From: Chaunax sp. Z400
Lineage: Eukaryota; Chordata; Actinopteri; Lophiiformes; Chaunacidae
Assembly: GCA_037577475.1 (NCBI GenBank)
Contig: CM075202.1
Span: 4,941,501-5,005,500 of the forward strand
DNA: 64,000 bases
Direction of reading: 5' to 3'
Numbering within the stretch: position 1 is the first letter of the stretch; every line of letters begins with the position of its first letter. The position numbers were made by a program, and so were the translations under genes. Of the stretch, positions 12,042 through 24,798 are shown one piece after another. The notes beneath the pieces were generated by a model. It searched no databases. It saw only the letters and a program-made list of their open reading frames with translations, and was not told the origin of the DNA.

Positions 12042-15000
12042 TCACACAGTGATCAGTTTCTGTTTGAGTTCTTTGTCCGTGTCTTGCTGGCTCAGCATGG
12101 ATGTGTCTTGCTTTGGAAGTCCATAAAGGTAAATGGAAACACACACCAGGATGGCTCCAGAGGCAAATGAGATCGCTGCAGAGAGACAAAAAAATACTAA
12201 AAATTAGACATTTCCAGAATTTGAGATGAGGATCTTTTTTGGAGGTAGTAGAGCAGTGCAGAAGTCGTGGTTGGTGGGCTCTCTGTGAGCCAACTGAAGT
12301 GGACTACTAGGGGTTTGCAGGGTGTTCACTATACAGATCACTAGAGCAACACAGACGCAGAGGAAATTATTTTCCTTCCATGTGAGTGTTTCTCCAGCGA
12401 TTAATCGGAGTGAATTACGTGATCGTGCTTTTCCTAGAACAGCACACATCCTGACTTTGTTATGCAAGCCATAACACCACAAGGACAAAACAGTGCGGTT
12501 ATGAACATCTAACGTACTTATATGTAGTCCAAACAAGATGACAGACGCCACAGTCGAGAGAACAATGGCGGCTGCAGCGGAGAAGCCCTTCATGATGTTG
12601 TCTGTGTACTTCACCACCACTGACGTGTACAGGCCACCCACACTGGCCAAGACTGGAAGCGCAAAGAACAAAGTCAGCTAAAATACCGCGAGGAAAACAG
12701 TGAATCGAATAAAAAAAACATCCTCAGGTTTAGTCGTACTTACATACTACAAAGCACACCCATGGCGTGTAACCAAAGAAGAAGCCTTTCTCCAGGACCT
12801 TCTCGCCATCGTTCATGCAAACCCCGATCAGGGTGACGACAATGCCGGACAGGTACATCTGGATGTTTCTTACCCACAAAGACGTGTCAGAGCTTTTCAA
12901 CACCTTCTCAAAGTACACGCCTTAACCAGAAAGTAGACGGAAAGGGTTATGTGCAAGAAGATATTCAATAATACTTTAAGATGGATATATCAAACATTAA
13001 AACTATAATTATAGATCTGACTCCTCGCAACCTGTCATTACTTGGGTTGTGAATGTGTTTGAACAGTGTTTGTATAGAATACATACATACATATATATAT
13101 ATATACTGTATGTACAGTATATATGTATGTGCAGTATAAATATATATGTGTGTGGATGTGATGTGATTGCTATAATTGTTATGGTCTGGCTCAGGTTAAA
13201 CTCTTTGTAAAACATAAAAGATACAGAGAATGAATGCTAAATAACTTTATTTTATTATCCAGTTTGACAGTCAGTCATAAAAAAAAATAAGACTAATATC
13301 ACCAAGTGTACGTTTGCTGGTGTGCTTTAAGTTCCTCAAGTCATAGTGCTTAGACTCACATACTCACTGATACCAGATCTGGCATTTTAGGCTGTGTTGC
13401 AGGCATTTCCTGTACTGGTATCAACCCCATTAAATAAATCATTGGACAAAAGTTAAACCACTGCCAGCAGAATCCTGGTCCCTTTTACCTGCAAATCCAG
13501 AGCAAAGAACTGCAATAGCGATGGCAATGAACCCAACCAAAGGATTTTGCTCAATCTGGAAAAAAATGACATGAGCCACCAGGAAAGATGGTAAATACTA
13601 CTAGTTTGACAGATACAGGTAATAATAAGCATGACAGAGTGAGTCACAGGGCATAAATTATAAATCATTGAGCTATTATGTAAATTAAAACTTGTGCCAC
13701 CCCAACCTGAACTTTAGTGGCCTCTGCAGGCTTCCATTGGACGAGTGTTACGCCCCCGCACAGCATGAACACAGAGAACCACTGCAGCCGGCTGAGAGAG
13801 CGGTTTAGCATGAGGACTGTACACAATGCCGTGCATGGGATCTTCAGCTGATAGGTCACCTGCACAGGAAAACACAAGTTAATGTTTGTTTTCTTGCACC
13901 AACATTGTGTCTAGTAGTGCTGAAACAATTAGTCAGAGAGCAGGAAATTAATATAGTGGAGTAATTTATCAAGCATAAAAGCAAAAATGTTCAGTGGTTC
14001 AGCTTTTCAAATGTCAGAATTTGCAGTTTTCCTCTATTTCAATTAGAATATCTTGAGTTTTGCACTGTTGGTTGGACAAACAGGACATTTTAATATGTCG
14101 CCTTGGGATCAGGGAACATGTAATAGATTTGTATGACCTTATTTTGTATTTCATAGACTAAATGAAGAAATGATTACTAACAAAAAATAATCAACAGATG
14201 TATCAATAATGAAAATATACATTAATTGCTGTCTAAAAGAGAAAAAAGTATATTAAAACTTTAAAGCAGTCCATTGAAAAGGCTGTAGTCTACGGCCATG
14301 TTCATGTTGCAATCCTAAAGATAAACCCATGTTTATCGGTCATATTTTGTGTCACTGATGTAGCTGATGTAGTTCTTTCTAATATATATTTAAAGTTGGT
14401 GGGTGCAGCACAGATGCAACAAGTTCACAAACAGTCCACAGCAATGCACTGTATGTACATACCTATATACTGTGTGTATACTGTAAATGATTGAATATGA
14501 ATATGCAGTTTGTACCTGATAAACTGCTGCATCGAGGTTACTCAAGGCAAGAAAGGCCATGTTATTCTGAACTGCATACACTAGAGAGGGCACACTCAGC
14601 TTCAGCAGTTCTTTTGGGCTGCAGAATACATGTTTCACTAAGGCGTTCTTCAGTCTGACAGGACTTCCTGTTTCTCTGGGAGAAGAGACAAAAAAAACAG
14701 ACTGATAAAGAAAAAGGATGGATACTTTAAATGGTTCACTTAAACATACAGTTTGCAACCTCAGGCGGAATGACACAAACACTGTCAATGATTAATTGGT
14801 TAATCATTTCATCTATAAAATGCAAACCCTCTCAAACCCCCCAAAATTCGGCTGAATATCATATAAAACTAAAAATGCTCATTTCTTTAATAGAAGATTC
14901 ATGCCAAAATAAATGATGCCTTGATCCTTGAAACCTACTCCTAGTGTTTGGAATCATGCGTTAATCATTAGCAGTTTATGAGTTCTTCTTAGCTTTCACA

Positions 15001-15825
15001 GATAAATTAAACCTGTTTGAATGACTCTGAGTCTGCATGATCTCAGCTACATGTTGGTGGCAGTGTCATGTCTCCTGCCCCTCTTTGTTATCATACTGTC
15101 CCCTCCAAATATATATTTTTATCTCCCAGATCCAGATTATGATCCAGATCCGGATCCAGTTGCGCATAGTGGTGGAACATCATTAGTTGTCCATGCCAGG
15201 ATATTTTCATTTTGACTGGCCTATTATCTTTTTATGATATTGGCATTGCTGCAGTGTTCAATAAAGTGACAAAGTGATCCAGATTCTGCATCCATCTCAA
15301 AATTTTATCAACTCCTCCTTGGCCCTAGGAAAAAAACATCCATTCATATGGTCTACAGTGTAATAGAACATCTAGCAACAAAACACTTACTTTGTCAGCA
15401 TCCCCAGACTCAGTATTAATTTAATGACCTCAGTGATGAATACTGCAGTGGTGGAGAAGTACAGGTCTCCTGAGGAGATGGTCCTTGTGTACCGTAGTGC
15501 CACTGTATATGTGGCTGCCACGAGTGTCATTACTGTCAGGCAGTACAATTTGAAGACCACACTCGCATTTTCTGAGGAGAGAAAGGGAGAAAACAGTAGC
15601 TTGACGTGCCTAGCGGACAACAGCTGTTACCCTACATAGCAGTAACGCACATTTGAGATACAACTAACTTTATTACAGTCGTTAAACAGCCCTTTGGTTT
15701 CGCTCATTTTTATTATCTGTTCCTTGTACATAACGTTACTGTTGGTCCGCTAACCACGTCTCCCCCCGCTAGCATTAGCCTATGACGCTAGCTTGAATTC
15801 ACTAGTACAACTCACCCCCGGCCAT
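12042..15825 (-). CDS. slc35a1: CMP-sialic acid transporter (slc35a1), complete
   Basis: Eight minus-strand exons join in frame to 338 aa (human 337): 15816-15825, 15391-15571, 14516-14675, 13707-13859, 13489-13555, 12744-12920, 12518-12652 and 12042-12175. Exon 1 carries only ATG-GCC-GGG-G, and exon 2 continues ENASVVFKLYCLTVM. The protein exchanges cytosolic CMP-sialic acid for luminal CMP across the Golgi membrane, feeding sialylation (family knowledge). About ten hydrophobic segments are visible, with family stretches NNMAFLALSNLDAAVYQVTY, KGFFFGYTPWV, GGLYTSVVVKYTDNIMKGFS and ILVCVSIYLYGLPKQD. The C-terminus ends KQKLITV; a C-terminal hydrophobic residue is typical of the ER-export signal in nucleotide-sugar transporters. 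The gene is convergent with rars2, as in human 6q15. Confidence 0.96.
13081..13150. repeat. TA/TG microsatellite with hairpin in an slc35a1 intron
   Basis: The tract has ACAT repeats, then (AT)n, then the near-palindrome ATACTGTATGTACAGTAT, then more AT and GT repeats. It could fold back on itself. It lies in the intron between the sixth and fifth coding exons counted from the 5' end. Confidence 0.8.
13910..14225 (+). repeat. Fish AATTAGT/ATTAATC-type repeat, copy 1
   Basis: Ordered blocks are GCTGAAACAATTAGTC, CAGTGGTTCAGCTTTTCAAA, ATGTCAGAATTTGCAGTTTT, GCACTGTTGGTTGGACAAAC, CGCCTTGGGATCAGGG and a terminal TCAATAATGAAAAT. This is a diverged copy of an abundant non-coding teleost repeat that I recognise by these words. 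Related fragments in this window are at 27468-27715, 28168-28430 (a sister type), 36350-36590 and 46284-46430 (antisense). Confidence 0.7.
14990..15300 (-). repeat. Dispersed repeat, family B, copy 2 (slc35a1 intron)
   Basis: Read on the minus strand it contains the same blocks as 8222-8450 and 29700-30030: the GATCCGGATCTGGATCATAA segment, GACATGACACTGCCACCA, and TAGCTGAGATCATGCAGA. It lies in the second slc35a1 intron. Confidence 0.75.
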
Positions 15826-16040
15826 CGCTGTTCTAGTTTATGTTCGTTCCGGTGACAAAAAAAAAAGTCTGTTATCCTCCTCACGTTACATTCCGTTAAA
15901 AGAAATCAACATATTCTATGTGAAATCAGTGGGAGGAGTGTAGGCCGACATGTCAACACACTACGAAGACATCAGTCTGTATAATTTCACTGCCTGTCTG
16001 GAGCTTCGTACTTCCTGCATTTCCCAGAATGCATTTAACA
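15826..16040 (-). promoter_or_regulatory. Putative slc35a1 promoter with ZNF143-type site
   Basis: About 195 bases upstream of the slc35a1 ATG, 16021-16032 reads TTCCCAGAATGC, matching the core of the ZNF143/THAP11 (SBS) element found in many vertebrate housekeeping promoters. ETS-like GGAAG/CTTCC words occur next to it (16010-16016). There is no TATA box near the start codon. Assignment rests on motif and position. Confidence 0.5.
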
Positions 16041-17999
16041 AACCAGCATATTTCAATGTTGATTGGTTAAATGTCAAACGTCACCATTTGTACGTATGAC
16101 GTTATTCCTATTTTGTTTTTATTTAGTAATTGCTTTTTTATCGAACTTTTTTTTCCTTACTTCATTACTCAGTTACTGCAGCAGAGGATTTTTCCAATTT
16201 GTAATAAAGTTCTATCTATCTATCTATTAATCTATCAATCTATCTATCGTTTTGATAAAGAAGAGAAGGAGCAATTAAAAATATCACTGAGGATGTAACC
16301 TGCTATTTAAGCACAGGGAATAACAGCGTTCCTGTTGTTGTGTCAGTGTGTGTGGAGGGAACAAGTTATGAAGGAATGTACGGAATTCTGAGGTCGAATG
16401 TCACAGTTTTTTTTCTTTTTTGGATAGGAAGGGAGATGTCAACCTATGATTTCCATTTTTTTTCTTTCTTTTGTTAGACAATTTTACTGGATTGTTTTAT
16501 TTGCTCCTCTACGTGAGATGGAAAAAATATTTAAATGCAAAACATTATCCTTTTAAGCAATGTAGACGTAACACATATCAAATTTTATATTTATGGTAGT
16601 AGTTGTTAACTCCATCATGGTGATACAAAATCTTTCAGGATTTTGTTTCGACATAGTCTGGAAAGTGTTGTTCAGGTTTTAGTGGCCATGGTGTTGGTGG
16701 AGCTATGCACTCTCTGAGTGCGTTCTAGTTCTGTTCTGTTCTGTGCTTGCCTAGCAAGAAAAGTATTTAATAGATGTCATGTCTATCAGATATTCACATC
16801 ACTTTTATGTTCAACCATTTTCATAACAAAATAGCAACTATCCATTCTCAAAATATTTACATATACAGATACAGAAGGTCAGGATACAAATAAGGTCTTT
16901 AAAAAAGCACAGTATAGACCAGTAGTACCAACAAATATACAGTATATGCCAATGATACAAATTCTGGCGAAGATGCTCTGAAATAGAATTAAAATAATGC
17001 ATTCAAATTATTTTGGGTCGGTTCAGGCAGGACACATAATTCAAATTTGAATATAAGACAGACAAAGATTCAATTAATAAACATTGTGTGAATTTATTTT
17101 GGCAAAAAAAAATGAATACACCAAAAACATTCATTCAAACAATTTGTCAATTGCCACTGCTCAGTTATAATATTTGAATCATTTTGAATCTGTTAATGAA
17201 GTGGCTAAAGATGAACATCACATGGAATTAAGATCAGCAAATTAGCTGGAACATTTGCAGCAAGAGTTTATTGAGATGCAAAAGACAAACGCTGACTTTT
17301 TTCCATCGCTGTTCTGATCAACTTAATCAACACCTCTGATAAGATAAAATGAAGTTGAGATATCACAACTCTTTATAGATTCAGTGATAGTAACACCAAG
17401 AATATGTTTAAGATGATACACATTAACAGTACAAAGTTAAAATTCTGTTTACTTTGATAATCTCCTTTTATTTGGGGGATAAACTGTATACAGTTAATAT
17501 TAAAGGAAAATGACTTTATGCTTATTTGAAATAAATAATTTCTTGTATAGTGCCACACTGAACAAAGAAAGAAATGTATTGCAACACACTGCTTAGCGAC
17601 CAAATCTTCTGTTGTCAGAGTTCAACAAAGCCTTTAATGGCTATTCAAACCTCTGCGTTTCTTGCAGGGCAGCAGGAGCGAATCCTCTCCTTCTGACAGC
17701 AGCCAAAATCTCACCACACCAACACATCTTACGAACATCACAGCCTGTTGGGTACATCTTGAAGTTGCAGGGAATTTTAAATTGGTAGAGAAGGAATGGT
17801 ATTCTTACTCATCATAGAAGAATTTCTTAGATATGGAAAAATGTCCACCAACTTCCTGTTTTAACTTCCTACAAAGACCCAGCTTGTGACATTATTCTGG
17901 TGTAGCTCTACTCACAAACGGCACACTGTTCATGCATTGCTGCTGGAGGAGAAGCTGCAGTATGCAGGGGTTGAGCGTTGCGGTGGCAGCAAAGGTAAA
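16041..17999. other. Spacer containing a tetranucleotide tract and the ypel5 3' UTR
   Basis: The left part carries AATAAAGTTC followed by a TCTA microsatellite (about 16212-16250), which resembles the tail of a LINE insertion. The remaining AT-rich sequence up to 18000 is where the ypel5 3' UTR (minus strand) would extend. Candidate signals are present but not unique. Open frames in the stretch are short and show no family resemblance. Confidence 0.4.
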
Positions 18000-18000
18000 C

Positions 18001-18646
18001 TCAGGGGTTGTCAGAGAGAACGTGCTCGAAACCTTCGCTCTCCCTCACCAGCGCCCTCTCCAGGATGACACGGCCCTCCTTGTAGCGCTGGCTCTCCTCA
18101 GTGGCAAACTCATACATCCAGCCCAGCTTGCTGTTGCAGTTCTTGCAGCTGACGTCCCGCACCATGTGTCTTCCTGTCAGCATGACTCTGTCTTGCACCT
18201 CGCTGTGCTGCAGATTCACCACCTGGAGGGCAGCAGTCAGATTTGGGGCACGATAAAAGTTGTCTGCTTTGGCACTGAGCATGTTTTCAAGGAAATTTCA
18301 GCAAATAAAGGGAAAACATTTTTAGGAAACATTTCAAAGTGTGCAGGCATTTAGGGTGGTAACTACAATTATTGTGATTTCTTGATTAATCAGGTAAGTG
18401 ATCCTTTATCATCCTAAAATATTTGGTGAAGTATTTTATCCGTGGTACAATTAAACTAAGTGCATCTTATCCATCATCCAGGTGAAGGAAGTGACGTGCA
18501 GATACCTTGTTGAACAGGAAGGCTCGGCCAGTGGCTCCGGTGAAGCGTGTGGAGATGAGTTCAGCTCGGTTGGTCAGAATGGTGTCACAGTTGGCGCAGG
18601 AGAAGAGGCGAGTCCCACCAATGTGATCCAAGAAGATTCGCCCCAT
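18001..18646 (-). CDS. ypel5: Yippee-like 5 (ypel5)
   Basis: Two coding exons, 18506-18646 and 18001-18222, join in frame to 120 aa; human YPEL5 has 121. The protein begins MGRIFLDHIGGTRLFSCANC. The yippee zinc-binding domain shows the two CxxC pairs expected: SCANC near residue 19 and SCKNC near residue 72. The family stretches RFTGATGRAFLFNKVVNL and LGWMYEFATEESQRYKEGRV are present. The C-terminal tail FEHVLSDNP is one residue shorter than in human and diverged at its end. YPEL5 is a small conserved zinc protein linked to cell division and to the CTLH ubiquitin ligase (family knowledge). A 5' non-coding exon probably lies to the right but was not located. Its position beside plb1 and ppp1cb matches human 2p23. 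Confidence 0.95.
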
Positions 18647-21600
18647 TGTGTCTACCGCCAGCAGGTAAAAACAAAGACAGCAGCCATGTTATATGATGTA
18701 CACACATTTCTCTAGCGATTGAAGGCAATGTTAGACCTGATGGTAATAATTCAACATAAAAATAATAACAGAGAAATATATGATGACGTATACTATGAGT
18801 TTGCAGAGAATTTGGTGTATTGTTTATACTGGTGTGCCTCTCACATGAATGTCTCTTGTATTAGTCCAATTTGGACCATGTTGCAAATCAGCTGTTGGGA
18901 CTCCTCCCTCAATGTGATAAAGTACTTTGGCTTGTCAGGTATCGAATTTGCTGTATTTCTCGAAGCCACTGCAGTCCGATCATTTTTCATCTTAAATAAT
19001 ATAAATTGATTTCCCATAAAGTTTACATCTGAATTTATAATTATGCCAGTACATTAAATTTACTACACTGTTACAGGTGATTTATCCACATTGCCCCATG
19101 CTTTTTGCCATGGCATCCACTTTCTAAAACGTAAGACATTTAAGAGGTGAGTCCTGAAGAAGAAAAAAAATGTAAACACCACAATCCACTCTATAATTTA
19201 ATGGGTTCTTCCTTTTCTACATGCCCAACCCTTCCACAGGAAAAGCAGTCAAGTAGTTTTTTGAGTAATCTTTCTAGCATACAAGACAAACTAACGTGGT
19301 CAAAACATTATCTCCTCAGCAGAGATTTAAAAAATGTATAGTCAAAGTAATATATTAAAAGGTTATGTGTCGCATCGTAATGCCTCTGGGACACATATTA
19401 AACATGCAATTCAAGATTAATTTGTGCTGTAAACAAAGTAGTACTATTTACGACCTTTTTTTACGGGATGGCGGGATTTCTAGGGCTCACTTGAACGCCT
19501 CATTAGGCATGTCACATTCACGGTGGATTATCTTTCTATCATAAACTAGCAAAAGCTGCAATGTTGCTTCTTGTGAAATCAAAAACAACCTTAAGGTCTG
19601 CTTGATGGCATATCAGAGAAAAAGATAACAATGTCAAATCATCCAGATAACGTTAATCGCTAATAGGCCAAACAACGGATGAGGCAGATTTCTCACCTTG
19701 TAACGATAGCTAGCGGAATATCAGTTGGAGGAAGAAAATTATATTTTTCATTCGAAGTGCCTTTATTCACATTTCTTTAATCTAGAGTATTCAAACATTT
19801 CCCCGTGTCCTATGAGTCGAGTTTGGCAACAATAACAAAGAGTAGTTGATGCTCTTACAATGGCGTTTGGATTGATCATGCTAGCGACTGTGAGAGAACT
19901 TCTTCCGGTCAAACCTTTCAAAGTGTAACCCCAAATACATTTATTTGGACAAATCCGTTTAAAATTGATCATAATATCGTGGTAATGATCACAATAATAC
20001 TATAAATTATTCTGATATTGCACTTGAGTCTGTACTGCAGATCTATGCCAATATATTCGTGCTTGTAAACAGCCTTTCTCCCCGATTCGAAAGTCTATGC
20101 TTTTATTTTGAAAGATGAGTTTCTCCAGTGTTTTCCGTTTTCCTTTGGCAGCTTAGTGCAGATGTAAATAATGACCACAGGGAGGCAGCAGCGCACACAT
20201 ATCAAGGACTTAAACCATTGACTTGGATGTTGCAAAAAGTCTTTTTTTGCTGTTGTGCACATTTTAAAAACTTTTGCAAAAAAATAAAGTTCAGAGCTAT
20301 TTTAAGATATTATTTAGCACGTTTCTACATGAAATTACATGTTTTTTAAAGATACGCATCTTTGAACTCGTGGACTTGGTAGTGGGGGCCATGGTTTTAG
20401 TCTTTTTTGTAATGAGATTCGTTGTAAGAAGAATATAGAACAATCCCAATAATATTTTTTAAGGAGAGGAAACAGAAAGCAGGATATAGTGAAGATAATG
20501 TCCTTGTTAATGTGTAAATATGAGAACAATTGATCAAGGCTACCAAATATATTCAGCAACCTATCATTATGTATCGTTAAAATCATATAGTCAAGTAACA
20601 GATCAATCTTATGGATAAAATTAACAAATAAAGGCAATGCTATTTACCAGGTGACATCAGGTAAGTGAAAAAGACAGCTGTAAAAGAAAATCCTACAGGC
20701 TTGACTGAAAACATGCTATAATAAGCTTTTCGCTTTCAAGCTGTATGCCTCATACATGTTATCCTCCCATGGCATTTCATATGTGTTCACCAGACTGCTC
20801 AAAAGCCTCAAATCCTCCCACCTTAAGTTATGTGACAGTGAGCCAAAGGCATTAGCAGATTGCCCAAAATTCCACATAGAGATCTCTCTCCTCTTGGCTG
20901 CATCTGGTGCCAAATCATGTTTGTTCACTCTGAGCAGCCAGAAAAGCAGCCATCAGTAACATCCATCTGTTGGTCTGTTGCTCCAGTTGGTGGGATAAGG
21001 AGACATAATATATATATTTATATATATTTATATCTCATAAGCTGTTACCTTTCTCAAGACAAGCCTGACGGTCAGTATCTGTAGGAGGCAGTAGTAGCTC
21101 TGTATTTGATTTTTGGTGAAATGTAATATTCCTCCCTACTGCGGGGTTACATGGTAAAGGCTGAGGATGGCCACGTGAAATTAAAGTTCGGGGCCAATAT
21201 TCACAGGTTTTGCTCTTTGATGAAGAGGCAAACACTTTTTTTTTTAACTGTGCTTGGCAAACATTATGCCTGCAATTATTTGAACTTTGTGTGGAAAACT
21301 TATTGGAAGTTATGGATGCTACAGAGTCTGGACACTAGAAAGAAAATAAATGCATTATGTCTCTAAATAGTATTATTACAGAGGTGTAGACGTTATAACA
21401 TCTGAGTCACATTATAAAACAATTGTAATCTTAAATGATGACTTGCCCCACCTCATATATAGCTGCTGCCCTTTTAAATTTTTCTGCCCCGCCCCTCGGA
21501 CAACCTGAGTCCACCTCTGCTTTAGACATAGATGGAAAATGGTGATTTAAATCCAGGTCAAGTTAGGCCAATCAGGCTAGAATTGTTTTTACAGATGGTG

Positions 21601-23315
21601 AGGATGAGTTGTAGCTTCTTAGCATGCGGCAGCATTACAGGACAAACTGTTCAGACCAACTGTTCAAAGATTACCATAGATTGAGGAGATAAAAGCTCTG
21701 ATTTTGCAGGAGGTTCATGTAGAGTAAACGTCCTTGGGGGCAAGATAACAGACCGTAAATGCAGTTTGACCTCTTATCTGGAGGTAATCAGCATTCTGAC
21801 TTTTCCAGCATTCAAGAACTGCAGGAAGGACACAGTAGAAGGAAATGCACAAACATGGTGACTGATGGAACATCAACTGAGCCATATTTACAACCGTCCA
21901 CGTGATTTAATAAAGTGTGCTGGCAGGATTAGCAGCAGTATGAATGTCTGCAGTTCATGACAGACAATAGTTCTGTCAAAAATCTGGTTAGTTGTTTTAT
22001 TAACTTCTTTGCTCTTCTGGCCACCTCTCTAATCAGAGGAGAGATAAGAGATAGTGAAACTGTTACATAAAAAAGAATACATATTTCTCTAACTTTGTTA
22101 TTGTAATTATGTTAAAGATATTAAGTGAGCACATTATGTAGGCTGAGATTTGATTTAAAGGAAGTTTGCAGGCTATGTCCACTGTTTCGATATAATTATT
22201 TCCTTATGTAAGTGTTTTAGCATCATTCAAGCAACTCACTGAACATTTTTCATCTTTTTCTGGACTCAAAACTCTATGTCGTTCCCAGCATTACGCCAAA
22301 TGCTTTGTCTAATCCTGCCATGACTGCTCTGTGTAGAAACTTTAGTCTGTAAATTTCAAATTGATGTAACTCATTGGACATGGAGGAGCACGGTTGGTGG
22401 AAAACTCGTTTTTTGCATCATTGTGCTCATAAAATCTAAAGATTAAAAAAAAAAAGCGATAGCGGCATATGTTTGTGCAAACAACTGAGATAACCTTTTC
22501 CTGCTTGAATCTTTAGCCATTTGCCCTGTCATACAAAGGCAAACCCTCATCCAAATTCCAACAAGACATGTGTGTTAAGGTAATCCATCAAGTAGTTTTT
22601 GCATAACTGACAAAAACACTCCAAAAAGCCCTATCTGGCATTGTTCAAAAGAGTAAAGAAAAATCCTGACTCTGCCCCTTGAATGTGGTGTACTGGAAAG
22701 TAACAAAATATATATACCATTAGACAATTTTAATTGGTTCCAAAAAATTGCAACGTGCAATAGTATAAAAACCAACTACAAACAAAGTCAAATAAGCAAC
22801 ATTCAAACCACGTTTCTACAAGGTTTTATCACAAAGATGTTAATAAAAACCTGCTAAACACACCTGTCTATAGACCTCAGAGGGTTAAGTGTAAACATCG
22901 GTTTTCTTGTTTTAAGATTTTTCCACTTGGATTAAAAAGTACATAGTGAAATAAGAATTACTGAGCTGGTTTTGAGTCTATTTTACTTGACAAGTGCATG
23001 GAATGAGTGTTTGACACTGATTTGAAGAGATGTGACACTTTTCTGAGGCCTCCATTAGAAATCTAACAAAGTGTGATTAACTGACTGCACTGGTAGATAA
23101 ATTCACTTATTTTTAGTCAGAAGTTTCTTCCTAAAATGTTTATTTATTTCATGTTTTCAAAGGTTTTCAGTGATGAGAACTGATCAGTGCTTGTCCCCTG
23201 ATATATCCATCAATCATAGCTCATAGCATTGAATAATACACCTGACTATAATGGAACTTTAGATACTAATGAAAAACAGACCAACAACAAACAGAACTTT
23301 TTTTTGTGTGACTTT
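18647..23315. other. Gene-poor spacer right of ypel5
   Basis: About 4.7 kb without a supported protein-coding exon. It probably contains the ypel5 5' non-coding exon and promoter, but I could not place them. The sequence is AT-rich with short tracts such as TATATATTTATATATATT near 21010 and an A-run near 22445. Several short open frames (for example 20716-20928 and 20335-20637) have no recognisable motif and no splice-paired partners. Confidence 0.5.
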
Positions 23316-23580
23316 TTTATTTAATGTTCAAAAGTTGACAAGAGAAGCTGAAGTAGCTGAAGGATTGTTCAGGCCTGCAGACCCAGATCAGGACCAGATT
23401 ACTGTCTATATATCTTCAGGACGACCAGTTTCAGTTTTACTCCTGACTTTTCTGGTGTTGCCAAGTCTTAATGCTCAAACAGGTTTTTTTTGCAAAAGGC
23501 TGTTTGAGGGTTGAAACTGTGGATCTGGTTAATCCTGACTGATATCCATGAGTCTCTGTTCCTGACTGTAGATCTGGGCC

Positions 23581-24798
23581 TCAGAAGAATCTCCTGTACC
23601 ACTTCTTTTTCTTTGTCTTTTTCTTTTGCTGGTTCTGGCTCTGGCTCTCCGACTCTTCCAGCTGGGACACCATGGCCTTCCCCTTCTCATCCAACTCTTT
23701 TTCCTTCTTCAGCAGAGTCTTTCTAATGGATTCTGTCTCCTGAAGGAGAGACGACTTCTCTTCCTGCCATTTGAGCCGATTGCTCTCCAACTGATGCTCA
23801 GCTTCCTTCATAGCAGCCTTCAGGGTGTTAATCTAATTTTTCTGCTGCTCAAACTGAGCCTCAGACAAAGCTCTGGATCTTTCCGTCTCCTCTGACATGG
23901 AGGTTCTCTCCTGCTGGAGGTGGAGGCACAGATCTTCAGACTTCTTCCATGCAGCTTGCAGTTTTGCAATCTCTGCAAGGGATTCATCTAGCTGTGCTTG
24001 ATGGGAAGCCTGCATTCTTTCTACAGCCTTCACACCGTCTTCCTTTTTGTCCCGAAGAGCGTCGTTAATCTTGGTCAGAGTCATTAGTTCAGCCCTCTCT
24101 TTCTGCAGATCACACTCCAGTTGTCCCTTCACTTCATACATCCACTGCAGTTGGTCCTCAAGGTAAGTGCAGTGGTAACTCTGCTGCTCGAGGTTGTGCT
24201 GCAGATTCCCCACCATCTCACTGAGTTCTGCCAGCTCTGAATGCAGATGGTTGACTTCCTCTGAGGAGTTTCCCTGTTTGGCCTCAGCCAGCTGGGATTC
24301 ATGGGAAGCCTCCTGCTGCAGACCCTGCTTCAGCTGTTCCTTCTCTGTGTACATACACTGCAGTTGGTCTTGGAGGTCAAAGCAGTAGGAAGTCTGCTGC
24401 TCAAGGTTGCACTGAAGCGTGATCACCATCTCGTTGAGTCCTGCCACATGTGAATGCAGATACTCAGCTGCCTCTGAGGAGGTTTCCTGTTTGGCCTCAG
24501 CCAGCTGGGCTTTGACACCACAGATCTCCTCCTGCATCAGCTTCTTCTCTCGGCTCCATGGGTGGCTGTCTTTTTTAGCTTGGAGCTTATCCAGGAAAAC
24601 CGACAGCAACTCCTCTGCGATCTCAAGGTGGGCTCTCCCCAGAAGTCTACTTTGGGAGATCCTCACTGAATTGTCCCCCAGCTCACGTCTGAGCTTCTGT
24701 TGCATGAGGTTGTAGTAAATGTGTTTCCCACTGGCTGCCTGTTTGATGTTTTCAACGAAGATCAACAGCAACTCTTCATCAAACTCAACATGACTCAA
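23581..24798 (-). pseudogene. Intronless coiled-coil ORF with one in-frame stop
   Basis: One continuous minus-strand frame runs from ATG at 24798 to TAG at 23833-23835 (321 codons) and carries on in the same frame from 23832 to the stop at 23581 (a further 83 codons). It would encode about 404 residues with one internal stop. Residues 1-90 are mostly non-heptad, beginning MSHVEFDEELLLIFVENIKQ. From about residue 95 the frame is coiled coil, with two tandem repeats of about 70 residues: AQLAEAKQETSSE...MYTEKEQLKQGLQ and SQLAEAKQGNSSE...MYEVKGQLECDLQ. The C-terminus is strongly basic, KKKTKKKKWYRRFF. There are no introns, and a minus-strand AATAAA lies at 23316-23321. I do not recognise the family. 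It could be a young retrogene-like pseudogene, a gene with a sequencing error, or a functional shorter protein. Confidence 0.6.

Noticed and set aside
12204..12671. Minus-strand open frame of 155 codons
   Set aside because: Its start is slc35a1 exon 12518-12652 and the remainder reads through the intron; the spliced model joins 12518 to 12175 and gives the family C-terminus.
24194..24715. Ser/Cys-rich plus-strand frames
   Set aside because: They are antisense to the coiled-coil frame, whose CAG/GAG-rich codons force open Ser/Leu/Cys frames on the other strand.
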